From contig NZ_UQRQ01000009.1 in the NCBI RefSeq assembly GCF_900543425.1, positions 1 to 64,000 on the forward strand: DNA of 64,000 nucleotides. Direction: 5' to 3'. Position 1 is the stretch's first letter. The number at the start of each line of letters is the position of its first letter. The position numbers were made by a program, and so were the translations under genes. Source of the stretch: an uncultured Sanguibacteroides sp. (lineage in GTDB: Bacteria > Bacteroidota > Bacteroidia > Bacteroidales > Marinifilaceae). This document shows, piece after piece, positions 37,589 to 47,591 of the stretch. Below the pieces are notes generated by a model, which had not been told where the DNA came from, searched no databases, and worked only from the letters and a program-made list of their open reading frames with translations.

Positions 37589-38968
37589 TTATTCATATCC
37601 TTTATTTTGAACCAATCCCGGCAACAAGGCTATATCATTTTTAGGCAGAGGGGCCGTGTACAAATAAGCACTTGTCTCGTACTTCAGACCGTTTCTTGCG
37701 ACCCAGAATTCCGGTCGTCCGTTACGTTTTAGCTCAAACCAACGGTCTCCTTCCATATACAACTCTTTCCGGCGTTCGTCGAAAATGGCTGACATCAATT
37801 TAGTCAAAGAAGTCCCGGTAGCATCCACCCTGATTCGGGCATTCGGATTTACTTCCGGTAAAGTTTCAAGGGTATAAGGTACATAATCACTAATCCGTTT
37901 TTCCCGTAACTGGTTCAAATACGATAAGGCCTCCGATGCCCCATTACTTTGGTGAGCGTAGGATTCGGCCAGTATCAAGCACATCTCCGCACTACGTACT
38001 CCGGAAAAAATATTTTTCATATTCAACCTTTTATCATCAAAAGAAATAGCATAACGCACGTCTTTCCCTTTCTCGACAAACAGATCCACAAGCTCTTTTC
38101 TTACCGGACGATATTTGGCATCTCTCTTCGCGTCCGCGTAATCCGAATCGGAATAAAAATCCCCGGAAATCACATAAGATCTTAACAAAATATTTCCTTT
38201 CCGGGTATTCTGGCTCTGAATCATATCCGTATACTCTTGCCCTGATAACAAAGGATATTTTTCCAGAATCTCTTTCGCTACCGGAATAGCATTTCCCCAA
38301 TCCTGACACCAGAAATAAAGCCGGGCTAAATAAGCCTTCGCTACATCTGCCGTAAAACGGTACATCTCTTCCCGTACATTATAGGCTATCGCCTTTTTCA
38401 AATCCTCTTCGATAAATTTAGCCGTAGTTTTCAAATCGGAACGTATGGGTTTTGCCTCCATATCGAAGGTACTGACAATCGGTAAACCTAACCTATCTTC
38501 AGCTGTTTGCGGGTCATAAGGTTCGCAAAAATTACGCATCAGGTTATAATAACAAACGGCTCTCAAAGCATAAGCTGTTCCTAAAACATTCTTTCCCAAT
38601 TCAGACTCCCGTTGTTCCATGTTATCCAAAATCAGGTTGCAATCCCGGATTACAGCATATAACTCCTCGTAATCCGACTGGAAATCATTGATTTTTGAAC
38701 CGACATAAATAGGTAATGAAATTCCTGCCGTTGATAAATTAGTATTCTGATTATCTCCATAACATTCATAGTTCAGAATGGTCCTCGCGTTTCCCAGAAC
38801 AACCTCCTCGCTCCCGTAATCCATATCATTCAATCGGGCGTGAAGGATAGCCGAAAACTCTTCGGCACTTTTGGGAATAGCAACACCCTGCTCTTTTACA
38901 TCCAAATAATCGTTACAAGAGCAACAAAGGCTAAATACCAATATTATATATAATTTCAAATTTTTCAT
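37589..38968 (-). CDS. SusD/RagB family outer-membrane lipoprotein, locus D
   Basis: A 459-residue SusD-like lipoprotein (lipobox CCSC). The start CNDYLDVKEQGVAIPKSAEEFSAILHARL, the TPR part GTAYALRAVCYYNLMRNFCEPYDPQTAEDRLGLPIV and the C-terminal MCLILAESYAHQSNGASEALSYLNQLREKRI plus EGDRWFELKRNGRPEF are characteristic. It starts 12 bases after the susC-D stop. Ligand unknown; the neighbours contain no hydrolase. Confidence 0.92.
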   Translation of the reverse strand: MKNLKLYIILVFSLCCSCNDYLDVKEQGVAIPKSAEEFSAILHARLNDMDYGSEEVVLGNARTILNYECYGDNQNTNLSTAGISLPIYVGSKINDFQSDYEELYAVIRDCNLILDNMEQRESELGKNVLGTAYALRAVCYYNLMRNFCEPYDPQTAEDRLGLPIVSTFDMEAKPIRSDLKTTAKFIEEDLKKAIAYNVREEMYRFTADVAKAYLARLYFWCQDWGNAIPVAKEILEKYPLLSGQEYTDMIQSQNTRKGNILLRSYVISGDFYSDSDYADAKRDAKYRPVRKELVDLFVEKGKDVRYAISFDDKRLNMKNIFSGVRSAEMCLILAESYAHQSNGASEALSYLNQLREKRISDYVPYTLETLPEVNPNARIRVDATGTSLTKLMSAIFDERRKELYMEGDRWFELKRNGRPEFWVARNGLKYETSAYLYTAPLPKNDIALLPGLVQNKGYE

Positions 38969-38980
38969 ATCCTGTCATTT

Positions 38981-41900
38981 TTAGAATCCAATGGTTACAC
39001 CTAAAGTCACAGAGCGGGTTTTCGGATAGGTAGCTCCCGGTGTTTCCGGATCAAGCCCCGAATAATTCGTGATGGTAAAGAAATTATTCATCGTCAACAT
39101 GAACCCCATAGAAGACAACTTCAATTTATTCAATGTCTCTGTTCCCAAATTATAAGCAATCGAGATATTCTGGATACGCAGGTAAGAGACATTTTCCAGC
39201 ATAACTCCCCGCGTAATCACCGTTTCTGTCGGATTATAATAATCCAAATACAACCGGTCGCCGAAACTATCGATAATACGTCCGTACTTCACGCCCGTCG
39301 TGCGAGTCGGTGTCCACCGGTTCGTACGGTCACGCTGCACGTTCAGATGATTGGTATACAAATCGTTATAATCTGACTGAACAGGCTCATAATCTCCGGA
39401 AGAAGAACCTACCCGACTATAACTGGCCGGAGAGGCAAGATTGTTTATCACCTTCGCCCCGGACGAATAAGATCCACCTACATTCAAACTGATATTTTTA
39501 TAAGAAAAATTCACATTAAATCCTCCGGTAACGGGAGCAACATTAGTTCCCAAATAAAAACGGTAGTTATCGCCTTTATGCAAATCCGTGGCCTGATTGA
39601 TTTCAGCATCCGGACGCAATTCGAACAAATACATTCCGTTTTGCGGATCAATACCCGTTACCCTTCCGCCGAATATTCCGTTCAGAGGGAATCCCTCGTA
39701 AGAGTAATAAGTTGAGGCCGGAGGATTATATTTTTTCAGCTTATTTTGGTTCCAGGCCACATTTGCCGAAACTTTCAATTTAAAATCTTTTCCGTCCAGC
39801 ACCTTTACATTCAATGTCCCTTCGACACCCTTGTTCTCGATCTCGGAAGTATTATATCCCTGATGATTAAATCCGGTTGTCGTCAATACTTTTACATCGG
39901 TTGCCACATCGGAACTCAATCGATAATACCATTCTACCAAACCGGAAATCCGGTCGTTCCATAAACCGAAATCCAACGCCAGTTTCATATCTTTTGTTTT
40001 CTCCCATCTTAAATTCGGATTAGGGGCATTGTAAATGGTAGCCATCCGCAAACCATTACCGAATTTACGATTTACCTTATCGTAGTTCATAATCAATTCC
40101 GGACTATAAGAAGTATTCACGTTACCCGTGTAACCGAAAGCAGCCCGTATGGCCACCCGGTTTAATACCGGCTTCAAGGAGGCCATAAAGCTCTCGTCGC
40201 CTAAATGCCATACGGCTCCCAATGACCAGGTCGGATTGAATTGTTCATCACTACCGAAATGATTCGAGCCGTCTGTCCTGAACGAAAAACTAAGGATATA
40301 ACGCTCCATCAGATAGTAGTCTAACGAAGCATAGAAAGAGGCAAAACGATTTTCTATTACATTTTCTCCCGAAAGCTGATCCACGATTGCCGCAAAAGAT
40401 TCCAGATCGGAATAACTGATATTATCTCCGCTTGCCGGTTTAGAAGGGATGGGGATAGATGAATTACCCGTTACCGGATCGTATCCATACCGTTTGGCAT
40501 ATATACTCTTAGCCTTCGTCCCCCGAATTTCGGCTCCGGCCAATACGGACAAACGATGAATTTCCCCGTACAGGTCGTCATACATGAAATGTCCTCTCAG
40601 GAAATAACTACTATTGTTCCCGGAAGTCTGTGTGATCGAACCGTATACCCTATCCGGATTTTTACGATCGAAACTAAACCGGTCGGCATAAGCGGCATAG
40701 GTATTGATCCCATTGATATTATCCGTTTTATTATTAGTAAAAGTGTATGAAGCCAAGCCTGCAAATTTCAATTTTTCGATAAAACGATACTCTACTCCCA
40801 TTCTCAAGGTTGTTGAAAAATTATTTACCTTACTGGAAGTTTCATCGATCTCCCGCATAATATTAAATCCGTTGGGCGGTAACAAGGTCGTACTGGAAGC
40901 ATCATTCATTTTAGGTAACGAATAGTAGGTCATATCCGCACGGTAGCTGCCGTCCTCATTATAGGGACGCTCATAAGGATTAGCAAAATAAGCATATTTA
41001 AACGGATCCACATTCAAAGAAGAACCTCCGGATTTTTGCTGGGCCAGATCAAAACCAAAATCCAACTTCAATTGGTCTATCGGCATCAGATTAACCTTAG
41101 CATTGAAATTATATCGGTCATAATCTGTCTTTTTCAACACCCCATTATCTTTTGAATATCCTAATGCAATATAATAAGTAGAACGCTCAGCACCTCCGGA
41201 AAGAGATAGGTGATGACTGGTCGAAACGGTGGTACGGAACAACTCGTCAAACCAATTCGTCGTATGCCCGCCCAACTCCCGGATATAAGCATCCTGTTCT
41301 TCCGCACTCATAGGCTCGTAACCGTCATCTCCTTTGAACTTTCCGTCCTTTCCCAACCGACCGGAACGTAACATACCGACAATACCCACGACCGGATAAC
41401 GAAGGCCCTCATTGTACTTTTCTGCAGAGAACTCATCCCACAACTCCTGTTCCCAAGCCAGTTTTTCGGATGAATTCATTAAATTCCCATCCCGTTGCGG
41501 TTTTCCCACAATGGTAACATTACCCGCGTAATTAACCCGCATTTTTCCGGCTTTCCCTTTTTTGGTAGTCACGACAATAACACCTCCAGCAGCACGAGAA
41601 CCGTAAATAGCTGCAGCCGCAGCATCTTTCAACACCGTCACATTCTCTATATCATTCGGGTTTACTCCCCCGATTCCGTTCAAAAAAAGTGTACTGAAAT
41701 CACCGGATTTAATTTGGGTTGTCGAAATATTAGGAAAGGTTTGCTGCAACGGTACTCCGTCTATAACCCATAACGGATCGGCATCCCCGCTAAAGGTACT
41801 GGTTCCCCGTATCCGTATCCTGGCCGACTCTCCCGGACGTCCGGATATGGCCTGCACGCTCACGCCCGCAATCTGTCCCTGAAGCAAATTATCTACCGTC

Positions 41901-42610
41901 GGCTGGGCCTTATTGGCAAAACTCTCTCTGGTTAAAACAGCCACAGAGCCTGTAGCCTTTTGTCTTGTCGTTTGTCGAAATCCGGTAATAACCACATCGT
42001 CCAATGCCACCTGATCGTCCTTCATTACCACGTTGTACTCCGTTTTATTCGGATCGAATTTTACCTCTACGGTCTTCATCCCCACGAACGAGAAAACAAG
42101 TATTACCGTGTCTCTCACCGGAATATTTAAGGTAAACTTACCGTCGTTGCTCGTGGCAACACCGACCAATGTACCCTTTATCATAACCGAAACCCCAGGT
42201 AAAAGCAAACCGCCTTCATCGCGCACCGTTCCCTTTATATTCACCATCTTTACCGAATCCTGTGCAGGCTTGGCAGGCTCGTAATAAATAATTACATGTT
42301 CATTAACGATTTCGTACTTTAACGGCTTATTCGCTAATGCCCAATCCAGAATCTCAGAAACGGTTTTTTCCTTGACCTCTCCCTTCAATTGATATCCTTT
42401 TACATCAGCATGGTTAAAAACAAATCTGAAACTGGTCTGTTTCTGAATCTTTTCAAATAATTGAACAAGATCCCCATTCATCGTTAAACTCAATTTTTCC
42501 TGCTGTGACCAGACTTTTGCATTCACTCCCGAAATGCCCAAAGCCATGACGAGGCAAAACAATTTAAATTTAATCATAATCCAAATGAGTTTTTCTCTTA
42601 GATTTTTCAT
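38981..42610 (-). CDS. SusC/RagA TonB-dependent transporter with STN domain, locus D
   Basis: A 1209-residue transporter. Signal peptide (to KVWSQ), STN domain (EKLSLTMNGDLVQLFEKIQKQTSFRFVFNHADVKGYQLKGEV), sandwich (LPGVSVMIKGTLVGVATSNDG), plug (AAAAIYGSRAAGGVIVVTTKKG) and barrel ending VTLGVTIGF. The STN and barrel are both distinct from A-C. It follows fecR-D across a gap with two strong hairpins. Together with sigma-D and FecR-D it forms a complete transmembrane signalling and uptake unit. Confidence 0.95.
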   Translation of the reverse strand: MKNLREKLIWIMIKFKLFCLVMALGISGVNAKVWSQQEKLSLTMNGDLVQLFEKIQKQTSFRFVFNHADVKGYQLKGEVKEKTVSEILDWALANKPLKYEIVNEHVIIYYEPAKPAQDSVKMVNIKGTVRDEGGLLLPGVSVMIKGTLVGVATSNDGKFTLNIPVRDTVILVFSFVGMKTVEVKFDPNKTEYNVVMKDDQVALDDVVITGFRQTTRQKATGSVAVLTRESFANKAQPTVDNLLQGQIAGVSVQAISGRPGESARIRIRGTSTFSGDADPLWVIDGVPLQQTFPNISTTQIKSGDFSTLFLNGIGGVNPNDIENVTVLKDAAAAAIYGSRAAGGVIVVTTKKGKAGKMRVNYAGNVTIVGKPQRDGNLMNSSEKLAWEQELWDEFSAEKYNEGLRYPVVGIVGMLRSGRLGKDGKFKGDDGYEPMSAEEQDAYIRELGGHTTNWFDELFRTTVSTSHHLSLSGGAERSTYYIALGYSKDNGVLKKTDYDRYNFNAKVNLMPIDQLKLDFGFDLAQQKSGGSSLNVDPFKYAYFANPYERPYNEDGSYRADMTYYSLPKMNDASSTTLLPPNGFNIMREIDETSSKVNNFSTTLRMGVEYRFIEKLKFAGLASYTFTNNKTDNINGINTYAAYADRFSFDRKNPDRVYGSITQTSGNNSSYFLRGHFMYDDLYGEIHRLSVLAGAEIRGTKAKSIYAKRYGYDPVTGNSSIPIPSKPASGDNISYSDLESFAAIVDQLSGENVIENRFASFYASLDYYLMERYILSFSFRTDGSNHFGSDEQFNPTWSLGAVWHLGDESFMASLKPVLNRVAIRAAFGYTGNVNTSYSPELIMNYDKVNRKFGNGLRMATIYNAPNPNLRWEKTKDMKLALDFGLWNDRISGLVEWYYRLSSDVATDVKVLTTTGFNHQGYNTSEIENKGVEGTLNVKVLDGKDFKLKVSANVAWNQNKLKKYNPPASTYYSYEGFPLNGIFGGRVTGIDPQNGMYLFELRPDAEINQATDLHKGDNYRFYLGTNVAPVTGGFNVNFSYKNISLNVGGSYSSGAKVINNLASPASYSRVGSSSGDYEPVQSDYNDLYTNHLNVQRDRTNRWTPTRTTGVKYGRIIDSFGDRLYLDYYNPTETVITRGVMLENVSYLRIQNISIAYNLGTETLNKLKLSSMGFMLTMNNFFTITNYSGLDPETPGATYPKTRSVTLGVTIGF

Positions 42611-42636
42611 AGTTTTGTTGTTAATGATTAGACTTT

Positions 42637-42692
42637 AAAATTCCTTGTCTGAGGAATTTTACCGATCGGGAGATATTGACGTATCTCCCGAT
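42637..42692 (-). promoter_or_regulatory. Tandem hairpins between fecR-D and susC-D
   Basis: Two perfect inverted repeats occur in a row: 11 bp (42665-42675 with 42682-42692, 6-base loop) then 8 bp (AAAATTCC 42637-42644 with GGAATTTT 42653-42660). The first lies just after the fecR stop. They could end or attenuate the sigma-fecR message before the susC promoter. Confidence 0.65.
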
Positions 42693-42695
42693 TTT

Positions 42696-43844
42696 TCAAT
42701 TTTGACAATTTTTCGTAATTTTTAGTGTTTTTCCTTTTAGTTCGACTTTTATATTTTTTGTTTTTTCTAAAATAGATATGACTTCGTTTACCGGAGTACT
42801 GCGTTTAAAAGAAGCCGTGAAAACATACTCCTTCACTTCCGGATTTACAAAGAACAAGTTGAGATCGTACCATCTGGCTAACTCTTCGAACAACTCCGCC
42901 AGTCGACATTGCTTAAAGTTAAATTCCCCGTACCGCCAGGCAGCATAATCCATTGGATCCACTTCCCGGATGATCATAGAATCTTTCTCCCAAGAGACTT
43001 GTTGCCCGGGAGCCAGCCTCACCGTCTGTTTATCGTCCTTAACTTCAACGGAACCCTTCACCAGAGTGGTATGTTGATTCTCTTCAGGATACACCCTCAT
43101 ATTGAATTGAGTCCCCAATACCCGAACGTTCATCTTTTCCGAATTCACGATAAAAGGCTTTCCGTCTGCTTTTTTTACATCGAAAAAGCCCTCCCCCGTC
43201 AAAGTGACTTCACGCGTATCTCCCGTAAAAACGATCGGATAATAAAGCGAACTCTCCGAATTCAACCACACGACGGAACCATCGGATAAGGTCAGCACGT
43301 ATTCGCCTCCTCGGGGTACCGTAATCCGATTATAGGTTCGTTTCGCCTCCCCTTCTACAATATCATACGCCAACATATTCCCGGAAAGTCCCCGAATAAC
43401 CACCCCTTTCTCTTCCGTAACAGGCATAATTAAAGAGTCGCCAAGTACTATCTTTTTACCGTTGGACAACGTCAAAACAGCCTGTTTCTTACCGGGTACG
43501 ACTACCGTATTATCCGAAGCCAGCTCCCTTCTTTCCTGATGATTCCACCATAAGATCCCCACCCCGAACAGAAGAATAAACACGGCAACGTATCGCAATC
43601 CTAACGAAACAGTTTGCTTTTTGCCTATTTTTTGATGAATCTTTTTCCACTCTTTCGCCAGAACAATTTTTCGTTCGCTCCCCACGGCATATATGGCGGA
43701 TTTTATTCGTTCCAATTCATGATATTGTTTCTGATGTCCGGGTAAGGCATACCACTCCACGAACAAATTCTCCTCTTCCACGGAAAGAAGTTCGCCACAC
43801 AACTTATCGTAAATAATTTCTTCTATTTCCTTTTTGGTTGTCAT
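42696..43844 (-). CDS. FecR-family anti-sigma factor, locus D
   Basis: A 382-residue anti-sigma regulator. The cytoplasmic N-terminus (EIEEIIYDKLCGELLSVEEENLFVEWYALPGH) is followed by one membrane helix (LRYVAVFILLFGVGILWW), the FecR domain (ITVPRGGEYVLTLSDGSVVWLNSESSLYYPIVF) and DUF4974 (LAELFEELARWYDLNLFFVNPEVKEYVFTASF). The sigma gene is 71 bases upstream. The cytoplasmic part differs from FecR-A/B, so it is expected to be specific for sigma-D. Confidence 0.92.
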   Translation of the reverse strand: MTTKKEIEEIIYDKLCGELLSVEEENLFVEWYALPGHQKQYHELERIKSAIYAVGSERKIVLAKEWKKIHQKIGKKQTVSLGLRYVAVFILLFGVGILWWNHQERRELASDNTVVVPGKKQAVLTLSNGKKIVLGDSLIMPVTEEKGVVIRGLSGNMLAYDIVEGEAKRTYNRITVPRGGEYVLTLSDGSVVWLNSESSLYYPIVFTGDTREVTLTGEGFFDVKKADGKPFIVNSEKMNVRVLGTQFNMRVYPEENQHTTLVKGSVEVKDDKQTVRLAPGQQVSWEKDSMIIREVDPMDYAAWRYGEFNFKQCRLAELFEELARWYDLNLFFVNPEVKEYVFTASFKRSTPVNEVISILEKTKNIKVELKGKTLKITKNCQN

Positions 43845-43914
43845 CTTCTATAAATCTGTTTCACATTTTTATATAGATGACAGGAATCTCTCCATATGGA
43901 GGGGCTCTAAAATG

Positions 43915-44463
43915 TTAAAATTTTATTTTTTTTTGAAGTAAGAAAAATAATATGGATTTCAATTTTTCTCCTGAGGTATTTTCCCTAATAAAAGCATAAG
44001 CTTTACGAATATGATCTTTAACCGTATTCACCATAACTCCTTGTTCTTGAGCAATCTCCGCGTAAGATTTAGACTCGACAATACTCAATTCCAGAATTTT
44101 CCGTCTTTTTTCAGGCAAACGTTCCAATAAGCGTTTTACGTTTTGAATCAGCTCCTCCGACTCTTCTTCACTCTCTTCTTCCACGTATGAACGCTGGTAT
44201 TTATCCACGACCAAACTATGTTCCCGGTAATTCAGACAACGATTTCGCGTACTATTTCTTAAATATCCCTGCTCATTCTCCACTTTCTGCAAGGCTTTCC
44301 GATTTTCCCACAATTTAGTATAAAGCTCCTGTACAATATCCTTAGCGACCTCAAGATCACGCACGTAGTAGACAGCTACTCGCAATAAATCCCGATAATA
44401 CAGATCAAAAAGAGTCTTAAACGCCACACGATCGCCCGCTTTTATTCTTTCAAACAAATCCAT
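43915..44463 (-). CDS. ECF sigma factor, locus D
   Basis: A 182-residue ECF sigma factor started at ATG 44463; the TTG at 44493 is less likely. Region 2 is VAKDIVQELYTKLWENRKALQK with YLRNSTRNRCLNYREHSL. A very acidic linker (EEESEEESEELIQN) precedes region 4 (LPEKRRKILELSIVESKSYAEIAQEQGVMVNTVKDHIRKAYAFI). It leads locus D. The upstream DNA has three copies of an ATCCTAA half-site. Confidence 0.92.
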   Translation of the reverse strand: MDLFERIKAGDRVAFKTLFDLYYRDLLRVAVYYVRDLEVAKDIVQELYTKLWENRKALQKVENEQGYLRNSTRNRCLNYREHSLVVDKYQRSYVEEESEEESEELIQNVKRLLERLPEKRRKILELSIVESKSYAEIAQEQGVMVNTVKDHIRKAYAFIRENTSGEKLKSILFFLLQKKIKF

Positions 44464-44508
44464 ATTACTCTTTTTTTGATATTCTGTACACAAAAATTCA
44501 TGCTTATT

Positions 44509-44579
44509 ATCCTAAATCTACTCCAAAAGCCTTATTGGAGCGAACAAATATTTAATCCTAACAAACAAGTATTTAGGAT
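44509..44579. repeat. ATCCTAA half-site repeats upstream of sigma-D
   Basis: ATCCTAA occurs at 44509-44515 and 44555-44561, and inverted (TTAGGAT) at 44573-44579; the last two form a 7-bp stem with an 11-base spacer. They lie between the sigma-D start and the end of the exporter operon, so they could be an operator or a terminator hairpin. A second small hairpin (CTCCAA/TTGGAG) lies between them. Confidence 0.4.
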
Positions 44580-44724
44580 CTCTCATTTATTGCGCTCGTG
44601 CCTGGAATCACTCTATTCTCCAACGGAGAATAAACATAATTTTATTGTATTCAAAAATAAGAATTTTTTATTACTATAAAAATCTTTATTTATTTTCTAT
44701 CCGAAAGCTTTTTTACAGGCAACC

Positions 44725-46032
44725 TCAATACAGGCTATACTCCTGAATATTCCGCCCGATAGCCTGCATCAATTGATAATAGGTCACTTGATAATTCATC
44801 TTTTCCTGTTCGAATTGCAATTGAATGGCTGAAAGATTGGTCGCACTGGTCAATAACTCCAGATTTGTAATTGCCCCGGCAATATAATTGGTTTCAGCCT
44901 GCAAAAAGGCCTCCCGGGCTACTTGTATTTGCAATCGGGCCAGCTCCATTCTGGAGAGGGAAGCCTTTAATGTGTGGTAGAATGTAGTAATCTGATTTTT
45001 AATTTCGATCTCCATCAGACGGATCGCAGCCTCTTCCTGCACCAAACGAGAATGACTCAAAGCCTTTTCTCGTTTTCGGTTGCCTCCTTCATAAATCGGA
45101 ATGCTTAACGTAGCCCCAACAGAATAATTTAATTTTAAACGATCCAAATGAGGATGAAAACCGTTTTTTCCTCCGGCCGTAGCTTTCAAGTCTAAAGACG
45201 GATTTGTAACCCTGCTACTGATTTTTTCTTCCTGAAAAGCGATCTCATACCGTTTTCGAGCCTCTCTGATTTCCGGTCGATTTTCCAGCCCTGTTGAGAT
45301 CAATTCATCCAAAGACTCCGGGGGAAATGGAGAAATTTTCACCTCTTCCAGCACGACCCGGTCATCAATCAGCGTGTCCGCCAATAGAGAGAGATTCATA
45401 TTTTGTGTGTATTTATTAGCCCGCAATGTAGCTAACTCCGATTCCGTTGAAGAGTATTTCACCTGAGTATTTAATACATCAAAATCCGTTACGGCTCCGG
45501 AAGCTTTTTTTACTTTTGTCTCATTCAAAAGACGGAGAATATCGGAAAGTTCATCCTGCTTTATCTGAATTGCTTTTCGAGCATAGCCTGTCAGGTAATA
45601 GGCCTGAATGGTCTGTAATGCCAAAGCTTGATACAATCCGTCCAACTGCAAACGGGCAAGCTCTTCCTGCAAACGAGCTGACTCGATTTTAGGACGATTC
45701 TTTCCAAAATCATACAAGACCTGAGAAAAGGAGAGACCGGCCTGATAACTATTTTTCATATCCAAATCAACCTCATGGCCGTCAAATTTCATCTTTGAAA
45801 CCGGTGCTGTCCAAAGATACGAAGCCGAACCGGAAACCTGAGGCAAAAATACGGAACGGGCTTGTTCCACCTTCACTCTTGTACTCTTTAATACCTCCCA
45901 AGCCTGTTCCGTTGTCGGATAAGAAGCCAACACTCTTTGTACGACAAGAGTCAATTGCAATGTATCGTTTGGCTGTGCTTTCAAGGACAATACGCCTGCC
46001 CAAAAAATAAGAAGAGAGAATAAGCATTTCAT
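44725..46032 (-). CDS. TolC-family outer-membrane efflux channel
   Basis: A 435-residue TolC-type protein with signal peptide (MKCLFSLLIFWAGVLSLKAQ) and the two-repeat coiled-coil structure of outer-membrane efflux proteins. For example ALALQTIQAYYLTGYARKAIQIK in the first half is matched by EIKNQITTFYHTLKASLSRMELARLQIQVAREAFLQAETNYIAGAITNLELLTSATNL in the second. It gives the outer-membrane exit for the EmrA/EmrB-type pair encoded 13 bases upstream. Length is typical. It is the last gene of the operon. Confidence 0.92.
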   Translation of the reverse strand: MKCLFSLLIFWAGVLSLKAQPNDTLQLTLVVQRVLASYPTTEQAWEVLKSTRVKVEQARSVFLPQVSGSASYLWTAPVSKMKFDGHEVDLDMKNSYQAGLSFSQVLYDFGKNRPKIESARLQEELARLQLDGLYQALALQTIQAYYLTGYARKAIQIKQDELSDILRLLNETKVKKASGAVTDFDVLNTQVKYSSTESELATLRANKYTQNMNLSLLADTLIDDRVVLEEVKISPFPPESLDELISTGLENRPEIREARKRYEIAFQEEKISSRVTNPSLDLKATAGGKNGFHPHLDRLKLNYSVGATLSIPIYEGGNRKREKALSHSRLVQEEAAIRLMEIEIKNQITTFYHTLKASLSRMELARLQIQVAREAFLQAETNYIAGAITNLELLTSATNLSAIQLQFEQEKMNYQVTYYQLMQAIGRNIQEYSLY

Positions 46033-46045
46033 ATGATCCAGATTT

Positions 46046-47587
46046 TTAATTTTTCACTTTAAGAAGAAACACGGGGATAATCGCCAATAGAGTAATAACG
46101 AAGGCGATATAAAAAACATCGTTGATCCCGCTAATATAAGCTTCCATATCTATATGTTCCAATAAATACTGTTTGGCGTACGAAACGGCATTCGAATGGT
46201 TCAAACCTCCGGCAGAAGAAAAAAAACGAGTTAACCCGTCGATGACATCCGTGTACAATTGTCCCGTGTAAGCAATTGCTTCATGATAGCGCTCCGTATG
46301 GTAGGTCTGGCGTTGGCTCAACAAATGGCTGAACATGGCTACCCCAAAACTTCCTCCGATCTGCCGGATAATATTCGTAATACTCGATGCCTGTGCCATC
46401 TGTTCGTTTCGCATCATCTTTAGGGAAAGATTCAATAGAGGAGGATATAATATTCCTAAACCGACACCCCGAAGATAAAGGCTACTCATAATATACCATT
46501 TATCCGTTAAAAAAGAGAAAGAGTAATTCATGTAAAAACTGGCACACAGCAGAAGAAGCCCCAACACAATAATAATTTTCGGGTTAAACCGACGACTCAG
46601 GGCCCCGGCACTCGGAGAGGCTACCGCCTGAAGAAAGCCGACGGGCATGAAAAACATTCCGGTTTGATAAGCAGAATAGCCTAAGGAATTCTGCATATAA
46701 AGAGGTATTAAAAAAGTACTCCCGAACATCCCTATGCCAAAAATAAAAATAATCAGATTCGCAAATGAAAAATTGTGATCCCGAAATATCCGTAAGTTAA
46801 CCAAGGGATGTTTTACGGTCAATTCCACGTAAAGAAAAAGGATAAAACTTACGACCGCGGTCCACATACAACCCAGGACCACGGGACTCGACCAGCCCTT
46901 CGTATTGGTACTCGATGTGACTTGAGAAAGTCCGTAAAGAAATACGGGCAGAAAAATTGCCGAGGTCAGGAAACCCCAAAAATCGAATTTCTCATGCGCT
47001 ACGGTGTTACTCGGTTTTTGCACGATAAGAGTGAATATAATACTGAATATTCCGATCGGAACATTCACGTAAAAAATATAATTCCAATTCAAATTATCCA
47101 CAAGATATCCTCCGATCAGAGGTCCGAAAGACACGGATGCCGCCGATGCTATCGCCCAGAATCCCAGGGCCATGCCCCGTTGATTCACGGGAAAAGCCGT
47201 CGTTACGATCGCCATGCCCGCCGGCATAAGCAATCCCCCGCCTATTCCCTGAAATACCCGCCAGAAAACCAACTCTTCTATTGCAGAAGAGTTTCCGCAC
47301 ATAAAAGACCCGAGAGTAAATACGATCAATGAAAAAATAAAAATATTTTTATACCCGAACCGATCGGATAACCAACCGGCAGCCGGCAAAATCGTCGCCA
47401 TCGAAAGCATATATCCGGTTAATATCCATTCGGCCGAATTCATGGAAGCTCCTAAAGTTCCCATAATAACAGGCAAACCGGTATTTACCACCGTAGAGTC
47501 CAAAACAGCCATAAATGTAGTCAACATCACGTTGAACAACACAAGCCATTTATACCCCGAAGCATCCGCCACCCGATCCGTATCCAT
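46046..47587 (-). CDS. EmrB/QacA-type MFS multidrug transporter (DHA2, 14 TM)
   Basis: A 513-residue major facilitator of the DHA2 family with 14 predicted membrane helices. Marks are LDSTVVNTGLPVIMGTLG in helix 1 (the DHA2 LD-x-TVVN motif), GWLSDRFGYKNIFIFSL (motif A) and RVFQGIGGGLLMPAGMAI. It pumps toxic compounds out using the proton gradient and works with the HlyD-type periplasmic adaptor encoded four bases upstream and the TolC protein downstream. The drug is not predictable. Confidence 0.93.
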   Translation of the reverse strand: MDTDRVADASGYKWLVLFNVMLTTFMAVLDSTVVNTGLPVIMGTLGASMNSAEWILTGYMLSMATILPAAGWLSDRFGYKNIFIFSLIVFTLGSFMCGNSSAIEELVFWRVFQGIGGGLLMPAGMAIVTTAFPVNQRGMALGFWAIASAASVSFGPLIGGYLVDNLNWNYIFYVNVPIGIFSIIFTLIVQKPSNTVAHEKFDFWGFLTSAIFLPVFLYGLSQVTSSTNTKGWSSPVVLGCMWTAVVSFILFLYVELTVKHPLVNLRIFRDHNFSFANLIIFIFGIGMFGSTFLIPLYMQNSLGYSAYQTGMFFMPVGFLQAVASPSAGALSRRFNPKIIIVLGLLLLCASFYMNYSFSFLTDKWYIMSSLYLRGVGLGILYPPLLNLSLKMMRNEQMAQASSITNIIRQIGGSFGVAMFSHLLSQRQTYHTERYHEAIAYTGQLYTDVIDGLTRFFSSAGGLNHSNAVSYAKQYLLEHIDMEAYISGINDVFYIAFVITLLAIIPVFLLKVKN

Positions 47588-47591
47588 ACAT

